Shown here one piece after another: positions 16,531 through 25,571 of a stretch of 64,000 nt of DNA. The notes below the pieces were generated by a model that saw nothing but the letters and a program-made list of their open reading frames with translations, was not told where the DNA came from and made no database searches. Where the stretch lies: positions 124,001 to 188,000 of the forward strand of contig DASXUG010000005.1 in the NCBI GenBank assembly GCA_036504995.1. Direction: 5' to 3'. The first letter of the stretch is position 1. Each line of letters starts with the position of its first letter. The translations under genes were made by a program, and so were the position numbers. The stretch comes from DASXUG01 sp036504995. GTDB lineage: Bacteria > Pseudomonadota > Gammaproteobacteria > Burkholderiales > Methylophilaceae.

Positions 16531-17457
16531 CTACTGAATCGCTGCAGTCAGTTCAGGGATAGCTTCAAACAAGTCGGCGACTAATCCATAGTCAGCCACT
16601 TGGAAAATTGGGGCATCTGGATCTTGATTGATAGCCACCACTATTTTGCTATCGCGCATGCCGTAGGTGTGCTGAATGGCACCAGACACACCAACCGCGA
16701 TATAAAGCTCAGGCGCAACCACCACACCTGTTTGCCCAACTTGAATATCATTCGGCGCATAGCCCGCGTCTACGGCCGCGCGCGTTGCGCCTAATGCCGC
16801 GCCTAGCTTGCTGGCGAGAGGTGATAACACATCCTCAAACTGCTGCGCACTGCCAAGCGACCTACCACCAGACACGACAATTTTTGCGGAACCTAACGCT
16901 GGACGGTCAGACTGACTACGAACTTCAGATTGCCATTTGACTCCAGCGAAGGCAGCAGGGGCCTCGACCGAGACCACTTCGGCACTACCACCTAAAGCGG
17001 CCGCAGCAAAGTTACTGCTATGCACGGTCAACACTTGAACGGGATCAACACTTTGTATTGTGGTTAATACATTACCCGCATAGGTTGCGCGAACATAAGT
17101 ATTGTTCGCTTTGATTTCTAATACATCAGAGATCATTTCAACATCAAGTAATGCAGCTACTCGCGGCAATGCATTTCTACTAAACGACGAATGCGCCGCG
17201 AGAATGACGTTGTAATCTTGGCTGATGGACAAAATCAGGTTGGCGACATCTTCCGCAACCAGACGATTTAGGTGAGGAGCGTTTGCATAAATCACACGCT
17301 CAACCCCCTGAATAGAGGCTGCTTGCTTAGCGACTGCGTCAGCACCTATAACCAGTATGTGAATGGTTGAGTTCCATGCTTCTGCGGCACTTACCGCTTG
17401 TTGGACAGATGGGCTTAATTGAACGCCGTCATGCTCGGCTAGAATTAAAATGGTCAT
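16531..17457 (-). CDS. etfA: Electron transfer flavoprotein, alpha subunit
   Basis: A 308-residue subunit of the soluble FAD/AMP-containing ETF that collects electrons from flavin dehydrogenases and passes them to ETF-quinone oxidoreductase. The C-terminal FAD domain is clear: VSGGRSLGSAQQFEDVLSPLA, GATRAAVDAGYAPNDIQVGQTG, LYIAVGVSGAIQHTYGM and AINQDPDAPIF. The start overlaps the end of etfB by 4 bp (ATGA), so the subunits are translationally coupled in the order etfB-etfA. Confidence 0.97.
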   Translation of the reverse strand: MTILILAEHDGVQLSPSVQQAVSAAEAWNSTIHILVIGADAVAKQAASIQGVERVIYANAPHLNRLVAEDVANLILSISQDYNVILAAHSSFSRNALPRVAALLDVEMISDVLEIKANNTYVRATYAGNVLTTIQSVDPVQVLTVHSSNFAAAALGGSAEVVSVEAPAAFAGVKWQSEVRSQSDRPALGSAKIVVSGGRSLGSAQQFEDVLSPLASKLGAALGATRAAVDAGYAPNDIQVGQTGVVVAPELYIAVGVSGAIQHTYGMRDSKIVVAINQDPDAPIFQVADYGLVADLFEAIPELTAAIQ

Positions 17458-18206
17458 ACTAACACTCCTTCATGTGTGCGTAATTTGTTCAGTAGCTCTT
17501 CTACGCTACCAACTTTAATACCCGCTTTTCTAGCGACTGGTTCTGCAACCTGTATTAACTTGAGGCGAGGCTCAGCATCAACCTCAAGCTCTGAAACATT
17601 GAGAGTTTCAATCGGTTTTTTTCTAGCCATCATTAGATTGGGCAATTTGACAAAGCGAGGCTCGTTCAAACGTAAGTCAGCAGTGACGACAGCAGGCAAT
17701 GCCAATGCAAGTGTTTCTGTGCCGCCATCCACTTCACGGGTAACCGTGAGTGCATTAGCTTCAATGTGTAGTGATGAGGCAAATGTACCCTGCGGCAAAT
17801 CTAAAAGCGCAGCTAACATTTGTCCCGTATGCCCTGTATCGTCATCTATCGCTTGCTTACCAATAAGTATGAGATCTGGCTTTTCGCGCTCAACTATCAC
17901 CTTTAATAATTTGACCGTCGCTAAAGGCTGTAATTCAGCATTGGTTTCTAACAGGATGGCACGGTCCGCTCCCATCGCCAATGCGTGGCGTAGCACATCT
18001 TGATTAGCCGCGTTGCCAATCGCGACAGCAATCACCTCTGTAGCCAATCCCTGCTCTTTTAAGCGTAATGCTTCTTCGATAGCATTTTCATCAAATGGGT
18101 TTATGCCCATTTTCACGCCGTCTATATCTACATTAGAGCCATCAGCTTTGATGCGTACTTTAACGTTGTGATCTACAACTCGTTTGACTGCGACTAATAT
18201 TTTCAT
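17454..18206 (-). CDS. etfB: Electron transfer flavoprotein, beta subunit
   Basis: A 250-residue ETF beta subunit. KILVAVKRVVDHNVKVR at the N-terminus, MGINPFDENAIEEALRLKE and the signature LILIGKQAIDDDTGHTGQMLAALL are diagnostic, and VDGGTETLALALPAVVTADLRLNEPRF matches the conserved C-terminal half. A strong Shine-Dalgarno (AAGGAAA) precedes ATG 18206. The promoter lies in the 110-bp region shared with a divergent LysR gene, so that regulator is the likely controller. Confidence 0.97.
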   Translation of the reverse strand: MKILVAVKRVVDHNVKVRIKADGSNVDIDGVKMGINPFDENAIEEALRLKEQGLATEVIAVAIGNAANQDVLRHALAMGADRAILLETNAELQPLATVKLLKVIVEREKPDLILIGKQAIDDDTGHTGQMLAALLDLPQGTFASSLHIEANALTVTREVDGGTETLALALPAVVTADLRLNEPRFVKLPNLMMARKKPIETLNVSELEVDAEPRLKLIQVAEPVARKAGIKVGSVEELLNKLRTHEGVLV

Positions 18207-18281
18207 GATAGTTTCCTTTGCAATTGCTGTGCATTTTACAGTAGCGTATAATATTAATTAAATGGATTATAAAGATATAAT

Positions 18282-18300
18282 ATATCTATTTTGCAGATAT
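18282..18300. promoter_or_regulatory. LysR-type operator between etfB and lysR
   Basis: A perfect interrupted palindrome, ATATCT-N7-AGATAT, that contains the T-N11-A LysR box. An overlapping shorter palindrome (GATAT-AAT-ATATC) lies at 18274-18286. The site is 16 bp ahead of the lysR start and in the divergent region with etfB. This is the expected position for an autoregulating LysR protein that also controls the divergent operon. Binding is inferred from pattern and position. Confidence 0.6.
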
Positions 18301-18316
18301 AAACTAGATAAAAAAC

Positions 18317-19243
18317 ATGAGATATAGCTTAAGACAACTGGAAATTTTTGTAGCGATTAGCCGCACGGAAAGTGTGTCTCGCGCATCAGAGGCATTATCA
18401 CTCTCGCAATCAGCGACAAGTACCGCATTAAGTGAGCTTGAGCGGCAGTTTGATTTACAGCTTTTTGATCGCGTCGGTAAATCGCTACGCATCAATGAAA
18501 CAGGCCAGCAACTATTGCCGCGTGCGGTCGAGTTGCTGGACCGCGCAAAAGAAATAGAGAACTTACTGCAGGGCAATGCGGGCTTCGGCCACATGAAAAT
18601 CGGCGCAACATTAACCGTTGGCAATTATCTGGCAACCATCCTAGTCGCTAGATTTTTAAAAGAGCATCCTGAAAGTCGGATACAGTTACAGGTACATAAC
18701 ACCAGTACCATAGTGCAGCAGATTGCTAATCATGAATTGGATCTGGGCTTGATTGAGGGGGATTGTAATCACCCCGATATTGCAGTTCAACCATGGATAG
18801 CGGATGAATTGGTGGTATTCAGTGCACCCAACCATCCGCTGGCGCATCAACGCAAAATAACCATGGAGCAGCTATTACAGGAACAGTGGATTTTGCGGGA
18901 AAAAGGCTCTGGCACTCGTGCAACTTTTGATCGAGCATTTCACAATCAACATGCCCGACTCAACATTAGACTAGAGCTTGAGCATACCGAGGCGATTAAA
19001 CGTGCCGTTGAGTCAGGATTAGGCATTGGCTGTATTTCACGGTTAGCACTAAAAGATGCCTTTCGTCGAGGCAGCCTTGTGCCACTTGCAACCCCTAGCC
19101 TAGATTTAGGCCGATTCTTTTATTTTCTCTGGCATAAACAAAAATACCAAACGACGGGGATTCGGGAGTTCTTAGACTTATGTAAACGCTTTACCGCAGG
19201 TGTTGACCGCAGTGATTTGGTTAACCTGCCTGAAATTGCCTAG
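18317..19243 (+). CDS. LysR-family transcriptional regulator
   Basis: A 308-residue DNA-binding regulator. The N-terminal winged helix-turn-helix is clear (LRQLEIFVAISRTESVSRASEALSLSQSATSTALSELERQFDLQLFDR is spread over residues 5-53). The periplasmic-binding-like effector domain follows (about 90-290), with ELDLGLIEGDC and SGLGIGCISRLALKDAFRRG. It is divergent from etfBA and followed 19 bp later by the ETF-QO gene, so it probably senses a metabolite tied to ETF-dependent oxidation. The effector is unknown. Confidence 0.9.
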   Translation: MRYSLRQLEIFVAISRTESVSRASEALSLSQSATSTALSELERQFDLQLFDRVGKSLRINETGQQLLPRAVELLDRAKEIENLLQGNAGFGHMKIGATLTVGNYLATILVARFLKEHPESRIQLQVHNTSTIVQQIANHELDLGLIEGDCNHPDIAVQPWIADELVVFSAPNHPLAHQRKITMEQLLQEQWILREKGSGTRATFDRAFHNQHARLNIRLELEHTEAIKRAVESGLGIGCISRLALKDAFRRGSLVPLATPSLDLGRFFYFLWHKQKYQTTGIREFLDLCKRFTAGVDRSDLVNLPEIA

Positions 19244-19262
19244 AAGAATGTGATGGAAAACG

Positions 19263-20921
19263 ATGCAACGTGACGTGATGAATTATGATGTTTTGATTGT
19301 GGGTGCTGGTCCAGCAGGTTTGGCAGCAGCCATCAGGTTGAAGCAACTTAGCTTAGAGACTGGCAAAGAATTAAGTGTATGCGTACTCGAAAAGGGCGCA
19401 GCAGTGGGTGCGCATATTCTTTCGGGGGCAGTAATAGACCCCATCGCGCTTAATGAGCTAATTCCAGACTGGCAGGCAAAGGGCGCCCCGCTGGGCACTC
19501 CTGTCCAAGGTGATGATTTCTTGCTTTTAACCGAATCCAATGCTTGGTCAGTGCCGCATTGGCTAATGCCACCATTGATGAGCAATCAAGGCAATTACAT
19601 TGTAAGCCTTGGTGATGTATGCGTTTGGCTGAGCAAGCAGGCAGAGGAATTAGGGGTAGAAATTTATGCTGGATTTGCGGCACAGCAAATGCTGTATGAC
19701 GATCAAAGTCAAGTCATAGGCATTATTACTGGCGATATGGGACGAGATTCAGGAGGACAGCCAACCGCACAATTTACCCCTGGGATTGAAATCCGAGCGC
19801 CTTACACATTAATTGCAGAAGGCACGCGCGGCTCACTCACGCGTGAGCTAGAAGCGCGTTATCATTTGCGCCAAAATTCTTCACCACAAAAGTATGGATT
19901 AGGGTTTAAAGAAGTCTGGCGCATACCGATAGAGCAGCACAAAAAGGGCTTGGTTCAGCACAGCCTAGGCTGGCCGTTAAATAGTGAAACTGGCGGAGGT
20001 TCATTTATTTATCACTATGGAGAACAGTTAGTTTCTATTGGATTTGTGGTGCACCTAGACTATACCAATCCACACTTATCTCCGTATGACGAGTTTCAAC
20101 GATTTAAGACACATCCCACCACCCAAGCGCTACTCAATGGTGGCAAACGATTAAGTTATGGAGCAAGAGCCATCAGCGAGGGCGGCTTGCAATCCTGGCC
20201 AGAGTTGATATTTCCTGGCGGAGCGTTAATTGGATGCAGCGCAGGCATGGTCAACGTGCCACGCATCAAAGGCAGTCACAACGCGATGAAGTCTGGCATG
20301 CTTGCGGCTGAGGCTACATTTGCAGCATTAAACAATGCGGAAAGTGCTGCGCTTCCAAGCCTGCTAGTGAGCTATCCCGTCGCATTACAAGCCTCGTGGG
20401 TATGGCAAGACCTCCATGCGGTACGCAATGTTAAGCCTTTACTATCAAAATTTGGCAGCTTGGGCGGAACATTGCTTGGTGGCTTTGAGATGTGGCTAGA
20501 CGCATTACGCCTGCAGTTACCATGGACATTGCGGCATCAAAAGGCTGATCATGAATGTACAAAACCTGCCGCTGATATGCCCAAAATTAACTATCCTAAA
20601 CCTGACGGAGTTTATAGTTTTGATAAATTGAACTCAATTAGCCTTTGCGATATTTCGCATGAGGCAAATCAGCCATGTCATTTACATTTGCTAGATAAAG
20701 ATGTCCCAATCAGGGTTAATCTTGCAAAGTATGACGCGCCAGAGCAACGCTACTGCCCCGCAGGCGTGTATGAGATTATCAACAGTCAGGATGCCACCTA
20801 TTTGCAGATTAATGCGCAAAATTGCATACACTGCAAAACCTGCGATATTAAAGACCCCAAGCAAAATATTGTATGGACTCCACCTGAAGGAGGAAGTGGC
20901 CCTACTTACTCTGGCATGTAA
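19263..20921 (+). CDS. Electron transfer flavoprotein-ubiquinone oxidoreductase
   Basis: A 552-residue membrane-associated FeS flavoprotein that transfers electrons from ETF to quinone. The N-terminal FAD motif DVLIVGAGPAGLAAAIRL and VLEKGAAVGAHILSGAVIDP are intact. The C-terminal 4Fe-4S site shows CPAGVYE, then CIHCKTCDIKDPKQNI, giving the four cysteines, and ends in PTYSGM. Length is normal. It follows lysR closely on the plus strand. Together with etfBA on the other strand the complete ETF pathway to quinone is encoded here. An internal ATG at 19278 is an alternative start. Confidence 0.96.
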   Translation: MQRDVMNYDVLIVGAGPAGLAAAIRLKQLSLETGKELSVCVLEKGAAVGAHILSGAVIDPIALNELIPDWQAKGAPLGTPVQGDDFLLLTESNAWSVPHWLMPPLMSNQGNYIVSLGDVCVWLSKQAEELGVEIYAGFAAQQMLYDDQSQVIGIITGDMGRDSGGQPTAQFTPGIEIRAPYTLIAEGTRGSLTRELEARYHLRQNSSPQKYGLGFKEVWRIPIEQHKKGLVQHSLGWPLNSETGGGSFIYHYGEQLVSIGFVVHLDYTNPHLSPYDEFQRFKTHPTTQALLNGGKRLSYGARAISEGGLQSWPELIFPGGALIGCSAGMVNVPRIKGSHNAMKSGMLAAEATFAALNNAESAALPSLLVSYPVALQASWVWQDLHAVRNVKPLLSKFGSLGGTLLGGFEMWLDALRLQLPWTLRHQKADHECTKPAADMPKINYPKPDGVYSFDKLNSISLCDISHEANQPCHLHLLDKDVPIRVNLAKYDAPEQRYCPAGVYEIINSQDATYLQINAQNCIHCKTCDIKDPKQNIVWTPPEGGSGPTYSGM

Positions 20922-21038
20922 ATTTTATGGGGGAGGTGATAGGGAATATAGTATTAAACCTTCCTATGTTTATCCTAAGTCTAGTCAATCACAATACGTA
21001 CATCGAAATATTTTGATAACTAGAAAGGATTTAACAGC

Positions 21039-21818
21039 GTGTTTTACACAAAATCGAACGTTCACTGGCTTAATAAGGTTCCAGAAGCCACATTCATCTT
21101 CTGGATTATTAAGATAATGTCTACTACGGTAGGCGAAACTGCAGCCGATTATCTGAATTTCAACCTTCATCTGGGCTTATCGATAACAACAATATTGGTT
21201 GGAGTATTGCTTGGAATATGCTTGCTTTTGCAATTTAACAAAACCGAGTATAAGCCCGTCACTTACTGGATGTCAGTTGCCCTGATTAGTGTATTTGGTA
21301 CTTTAATTACGGATAACCTCACAGACCACTTTGGCGTTCCACTGATTATATCTTCGACAGTATTTGCAATATTGCTGCTTGGCACGTTTTTGCTGTGGCA
21401 TTGGAAAGAAAAAACGTTATCAATACATGCGATTAATACACGTGCCAGAGAATTGTTTTATTGGCTGGCCATTTTAATGACGTTCGCCCTGGGAACCGCC
21501 GTGGGTGATTGGGTTTCAGAAGAGCTACAGTGGGGGTATGCACAATCAGGTTTAATATTTGCAGGCTTAATTTTATTAGTCACTGTCACGTATTACTTAT
21601 TTAAAGTGAGTTCTGTCCTATGTTTCTGGCTCGCATATATTTTGACTCGGCCGTTAGGCGCATCATTGGGTGATTACCTGACTCAAACAGCAGATAAAGG
21701 CGGATTGAGTTTGCAAAGTGATTACGTTAATCTAGTTTTTTTAATATCGATCATGGGATTAGTCAGTTATTTGACAATTACACAGCAAAAGCAAGGGGAG
21801 CTAGCATCTGATGATTAA
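21039..21818 (+). CDS. COG4705-type integral membrane protein, copy A
   Basis: A 259-residue membrane protein with about eight hydrophobic helices. It has four copies of a G-x4-D motif at residues 32-37, 87-92, 151-156 and 206-211 (for example VGETAAD and LGTAVGD). Spacing of 55, 64 and 55 residues implies a duplicated two-repeat unit. This pattern matches the uncharacterised COG4705 membrane family. The start is GTG at 21039, supported by AGAAAGGA 9 bp upstream. A paralogue follows two genes later. The intramembrane Asp residues suggest ion or metal transport, but that is inference. It heads an apparent five-gene operon with an outer-membrane protein and a two-component system. Confidence 0.8.
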   Translation: MFYTKSNVHWLNKVPEATFIFWIIKIMSTTVGETAADYLNFNLHLGLSITTILVGVLLGICLLLQFNKTEYKPVTYWMSVALISVFGTLITDNLTDHFGVPLIISSTVFAILLLGTFLLWHWKEKTLSIHAINTRARELFYWLAILMTFALGTAVGDWVSEELQWGYAQSGLIFAGLILLVTVTYYLFKVSSVLCFWLAYILTRPLGASLGDYLTQTADKGGLSLQSDYVNLVFLISIMGLVSYLTITQQKQGELASDD

Positions 21819-22560
21819 AATCCATCGCCTGAGCTTCAGTTGTATGCTGTGCGTATTCAGCCAAAGCGCCTTTGCAGGACCGCCGTTTATCACGGATGAC
21901 CCAGAGCCTGTTGAGGCGAATCACTGGGAAATTAACTATGCGGTGAGTAAAACATGGCGCGCAGGTGGGTCCTCAGCTGGCGCGCCAAGTATCGATATTA
22001 ATTATGGGTTTAGCCCCAATATTCAGCTACACGCTCAGCCCAAATTCGCTTATGAAACAGATGGTCAAGATAAGCACTCGGGTGTAGACAATACTGAAAT
22101 CGGCGTTAAGTATCGATTTATCAATCAGCAGTATGCAAACGCAAACTGGATGGTAGGTATCTATCCGATGTTGCAACTGCCAACAGGCACTAGCGAACTA
22201 GGGGATAGCCGTGGCAAGGCACAGGCATTCTTACCACTTTGGCTACAACGCAACTCTGATAACTGGACAATCTATGGGGGCGTTGGTTATCGCTTAAATC
22301 AGTATGCCGATAGTAAAAACTCATGGTTTTCAGGGATCACTGCTTTGTATCGCTTGAACAATCAACTACAGCTTGGAGGTGAAATCTTTCATGAAACGGC
22401 TGGTAGCGTTGGTGAGCGAGGGACATCAGGTTTCAATATGGGAGGCATTTATAACCTTACCGATGATTACCATGTCTTATTTTCACTGGGCAAAGGCCTA
22501 AGCAATGTAAGCGCCACCAACCAATTTTCGGGCTATCTTGCACTACAAGTCATTTATTAA
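21811..22560 (+). CDS. Outer-membrane channel-like beta-barrel protein
   Basis: A 249-residue exported protein with signal peptide (SFSCMLCVFSQSAFAGPPF). The mature N-terminus GPPFITDDPEPVEANHWEI followed by alternating amphipathic strands resembles the MetA-type outer-membrane transporter family (PF13557) and ends in the aromatic-terminated strand LALQVIY typical of outer-membrane barrels. The start overlaps copy A of the COG4705 protein by 8 bp, which implies translational coupling. It lies between the two COG4705 paralogues, so a joint path across both membranes is plausible. The substrate is unknown. Confidence 0.75.
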   Translation: MIKIHRLSFSCMLCVFSQSAFAGPPFITDDPEPVEANHWEINYAVSKTWRAGGSSAGAPSIDINYGFSPNIQLHAQPKFAYETDGQDKHSGVDNTEIGVKYRFINQQYANANWMVGIYPMLQLPTGTSELGDSRGKAQAFLPLWLQRNSDNWTIYGGVGYRLNQYADSKNSWFSGITALYRLNNQLQLGGEIFHETAGSVGERGTSGFNMGGIYNLTDDYHVLFSLGKGLSNVSATNQFSGYLALQVIY

Positions 22561-22571
22561 AGGAGTTTTTG

Positions 22572-23330
22572 ATGAGCAACGCAACGCTTAATAGTTTAAG
22601 TAAAGTACCTGAAGTCACCCTGATGTTTTGGGTGATTAAAATTCTTGCAACCACCTTGGGAGAAACAGGCGGGGATGCTGTTTCAATGTCCATGAATTTG
22701 GGCTATCTGATAAGCACATTGATTTTTGCGGTTATTTTTCTGGTAGCCGTATTTGCACAGGTTAAATCCAAGCAGTTTCACCCTTATTTATATTGGGCAA
22801 CTATCATCGCAACCACCACAGTGGGCACCACCTTGGCTGACTTTGCCGACAGGTCGTTGGGGATTGGTTACACAGGAGGCAGCACAATTTTGTTTGCCCT
22901 GTTAATGGCGTCACTCGCCATTTGGTATCGCAGCATGGGTACTGTGGCTATCAGCAGCATTCATTCGCCCAAAGCTGAAATGTACTATTGGGTCACAATT
23001 ATGTTCTCGCAGACCTTAGGCACCGCGCTTGGCGACTGGACTGCAGACACCGCTGGTCTTGGTTATAGCGGCGGAGCAGTCATATTTAGCGTTTTGCTCG
23101 GCTTGGTAGCCGTGGCTTATTTCTGGACGTCCATCTCAAAAACAGTATTATTCTGGGCAGCCTTTATCCTAACCCGCCCACTTGGTGCAGTAGTAGGTGA
23201 CTTTCTGGATAAACCAATCGCCTCTGGCGGCCTGGCCTTAAGTCGCTACTCAGCATCAGCAGTATTGCTTGGATTGATGTTTTTAGGTATTTTGTTATTC
23301 AAACAAAATGCTGCGAAGCAGACACATTAA
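22572..23330 (+). CDS. COG4705-type integral membrane protein, copy B
   Basis: A 252-residue paralogue of the protein at 21039-21818. Both begin with LxKVPExTxxFWxIKI and share LTRPLGAxxGDxL near the C-terminus. The four G-x4-D motifs are at residues 30-35, 85-90, 150-155 and 205-210, and this copy adds the repeated phrase LGxGYxGG after two of them. The ATG at 22572 has an ideal AAAGGAG. It is separated from the outer-membrane gene by 11 bp and from the response regulator by 55 bp. Function unknown; duplication within one operon suggests hetero-oligomers or two substrates. Confidence 0.82.
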   Translation: MSNATLNSLSKVPEVTLMFWVIKILATTLGETGGDAVSMSMNLGYLISTLIFAVIFLVAVFAQVKSKQFHPYLYWATIIATTTVGTTLADFADRSLGIGYTGGSTILFALLMASLAIWYRSMGTVAISSIHSPKAEMYYWVTIMFSQTLGTALGDWTADTAGLGYSGGAVIFSVLLGLVAVAYFWTSISKTVLFWAAFILTRPLGAVVGDFLDKPIASGGLALSRYSASAVLLGLMFLGILLFKQNAAKQTH

Positions 23331-23385
23331 CTCAAGTAAGCCAAATGATACATACCCAATGACAGATACGAAGACAGGCGACTAA

Positions 23386-24051
23386 ATGCGCATATTGCTG
23401 GTAGAGGATGATTCGATGATAGGGCTGGCGATACAGTCGGCGCTAAAAGACGCATCCTATGCTGCAGACTGGGTACGAGACGGTCAGACCGCGCTGGATA
23501 CTTTATCAAGCCAGCATTATGACCTGATGCTACTTGACCTTGGCCTACCCAAAGCAGACGGTTTTGAGGTGTTGCGGTCAGTTCGTAATAAAAACAACCC
23601 CATTCCCATTGTCATTCTGACCGCGAGAGATGCATTGGAAGATCGCGTTCTGGGCTTAGACAATGGGGCGGATGACTACGTGATAAAACCATTTGAGCTA
23701 ACTGAACTAATGGCAAGAATGCGTGCCGTCATTCGTCGCAAAGGGGGAGTAGCAAGCCCTATCCTGACCAACGGACTACTAACATTAGATCCCTCAACGC
23801 ACCAAGTCAAACGTGAGGGCTGGGGTAACGCCCAATTAACCAATCGTGAATTTAGCCTGCTACAAGCATTAATGATACGCCCTGGAGCTATTTTATCTCG
23901 CTCCGAACTAGAGGATCGAATATATGGCTGGGGGGAAGAGGTTGAAAGTAGCGCTATTGAGTTTCTAATTTTTTCATTACGGAAGAAATTAGGGCCTGAT
24001 ACCATTAAAAACGTTAGGGGCGTGGGATGGCTAGTTTCAAAGCACAACTGA
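23386..24051 (+). CDS. OmpR-family response regulator
   Basis: A 221-residue regulator. The receiver domain (1-120) has the acidic pair in VEDDSM, the phospho-acceptor Asp in LLDLGLPKADG (about 51), the Thr in VILTARD and Lys in YVIKPFEL. The C-terminal winged helix (125-221) matches the QseB/TctD-like OmpR subgroup (LTNREFSLLQALM ... SSAIEFLIFSLRKKLG). All phosphorylation residues are present. It overlaps the kinase gene by 25 bp and follows the COG4705 genes, which are its most likely targets or signal source. Confidence 0.95.
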   Translation: MRILLVEDDSMIGLAIQSALKDASYAADWVRDGQTALDTLSSQHYDLMLLDLGLPKADGFEVLRSVRNKNNPIPIVILTARDALEDRVLGLDNGADDYVIKPFELTELMARMRAVIRRKGGVASPILTNGLLTLDPSTHQVKREGWGNAQLTNREFSLLQALMIRPGAILSRSELEDRIYGWGEEVESSAIEFLIFSLRKKLGPDTIKNVRGVGWLVSKHN

Positions 24052-25391
24052 ATCAATCATTACAGCTCCAACTTTCACTTTGGCTGACCGCCATCGTTAT
24101 CATTTTGGCATTGATCGCAGGTACATTCTCCTTTGTCACGTCCTTTAAAGAAATGAACGAGGTTCAAGACGATTTGCTTAGACAAATCGCCTCACTATTT
24201 GACGCTGATCATTTACCAGTTGCACATCATGGAGATAGTGGCAGACTGGCTAACAGCGATGAAGAGTCAAGGGTGATTGTGCAATACCTCACCGACCCCA
24301 GCGTTAACCCCAACACCCGCCTGGTTGACGGTGAGCTTCCCCTTATCTTTCCAGCCAATCTGGCTGATGGCATACAAACAGTCACAGTAGAAAATGAGTC
24401 TTACCGTGCCCTTGTCAAAACCATCAGCAACAATAAGAAGATCGTCATTGCCCAAGAAACAGGGGTTCGCAACGAGATCGCCGAATCTGGCGCGTTACGT
24501 ACGCTGATTCCTTTTCTGATTTTACTGCCCATATTGCTACTCACGAACACCATCCTCATTCGTAAGCTATTTAAACCAGTGTTAACCCTTGCAGAGGAGA
24601 TAAATCACCGCAATGAGCAAGATTTACACGCCTTTGAAACAAGAGGATTGCCATCAGAAATTAGTCCATTTGTTATAGCGATCAATCAGTTGCTGGAGAA
24701 AGTTTCACAGTCCATGCGTGCTCAACGTCGTTTTATTGCAGATGCAGCACATGAATTGAGGTCTCCCATGACCGCACTGTCGTTACAGGCGGAGCATCTT
24801 GCCAATGCGGAAATGTCAAATCAGGCGAAAGAGAGAGTTTACATCCTTAGACAAGGTTTAGAGCGGAATCGACATTTGCTAAACCAATTGCTTGAATTAG
24901 CTCGCGTACAATCTGCCCCTCAATCAAGGAGCAAGCAGGTTTCCATCAAAAACACCTATCGCAATGTATTAGAAGACCTGCATGCTTTAGCCGAGGTCAA
25001 ACAAATCGATATAGGGTTGATAGACGGTGAGGATGTAGAACTCATTACTGATGAAGCGGATCTATTCATACTCATTAAAAACATAGTTGATAATGCCATT
25101 CGTTACACCCCGAATGGCGGCAAAATTGATCTGGCAATTAAGGATCTACCTAGTCAAACTCATTTGATCGTGACGGACTCTGGCCCAGGAATTCCTCTTG
25201 CAGATCGTCAGAGGGTGATGGATCCATTTTATCGTGTACTTGGTAGCAACGAGATTGGCTCAGGCTTGGGACTGTCTATCGTCCAAGGCATAGCTGCAAA
25301 AATGGGTTGGCATATCAATCTGGATTTTGTAGATGAGCACCTTAAAACTGGCCTTATGGTAACGGTCATCATTCATAAACCCAAGCAATAA
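24027..25391 (+). CDS. Sensor histidine kinase, EnvZ/QseC type
   Basis: A 454-residue inner-membrane kinase. Membrane helices at about 18-37 and 153-175 flank a periplasmic domain of roughly 115 residues. The H-box is RRFIADAAHELRSPMTAL, then NAIRYTPNGG (N-box), DSGPGIP and GSGLGLSIVQGIAAKMG (G-boxes), all intact. The start ATG 24027 lies inside the response-regulator gene, giving a 25-bp overlap. It should phosphorylate the preceding regulator. The periplasmic sensor region shows no named domain. Confidence 0.95.
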   Translation: MASFKAQLNQSLQLQLSLWLTAIVIILALIAGTFSFVTSFKEMNEVQDDLLRQIASLFDADHLPVAHHGDSGRLANSDEESRVIVQYLTDPSVNPNTRLVDGELPLIFPANLADGIQTVTVENESYRALVKTISNNKKIVIAQETGVRNEIAESGALRTLIPFLILLPILLLTNTILIRKLFKPVLTLAEEINHRNEQDLHAFETRGLPSEISPFVIAINQLLEKVSQSMRAQRRFIADAAHELRSPMTALSLQAEHLANAEMSNQAKERVYILRQGLERNRHLLNQLLELARVQSAPQSRSKQVSIKNTYRNVLEDLHALAEVKQIDIGLIDGEDVELITDEADLFILIKNIVDNAIRYTPNGGKIDLAIKDLPSQTHLIVTDSGPGIPLADRQRVMDPFYRVLGSNEIGSGLGLSIVQGIAAKMGWHINLDFVDEHLKTGLMVTVIIHKPKQ

Positions 25392-25571
25392 ATAGGTAAC
25401 ATGGATAAAACTGCTTATCTCAGTATTACAGTTGCCGCACCACTCCATATAGAAAACCACTGCACGCATCCACCCCTGCAGATTCTCTTAGTCTTCCTAT
25501 CGAAATAAGCGTAAATTATCGCTTACACCTTTAATTTGTAATTGTTCAGACTGGGCTAAAATTAGCATTAA

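Noticed and set aside
20922..21038. Metal-sensing riboswitch before the COG4705 operon
   Set aside because: The 117-bp leader lacks the conserved loops of the yybP-ykoY or NiCo classes; I see only a normal ribosome-binding site.
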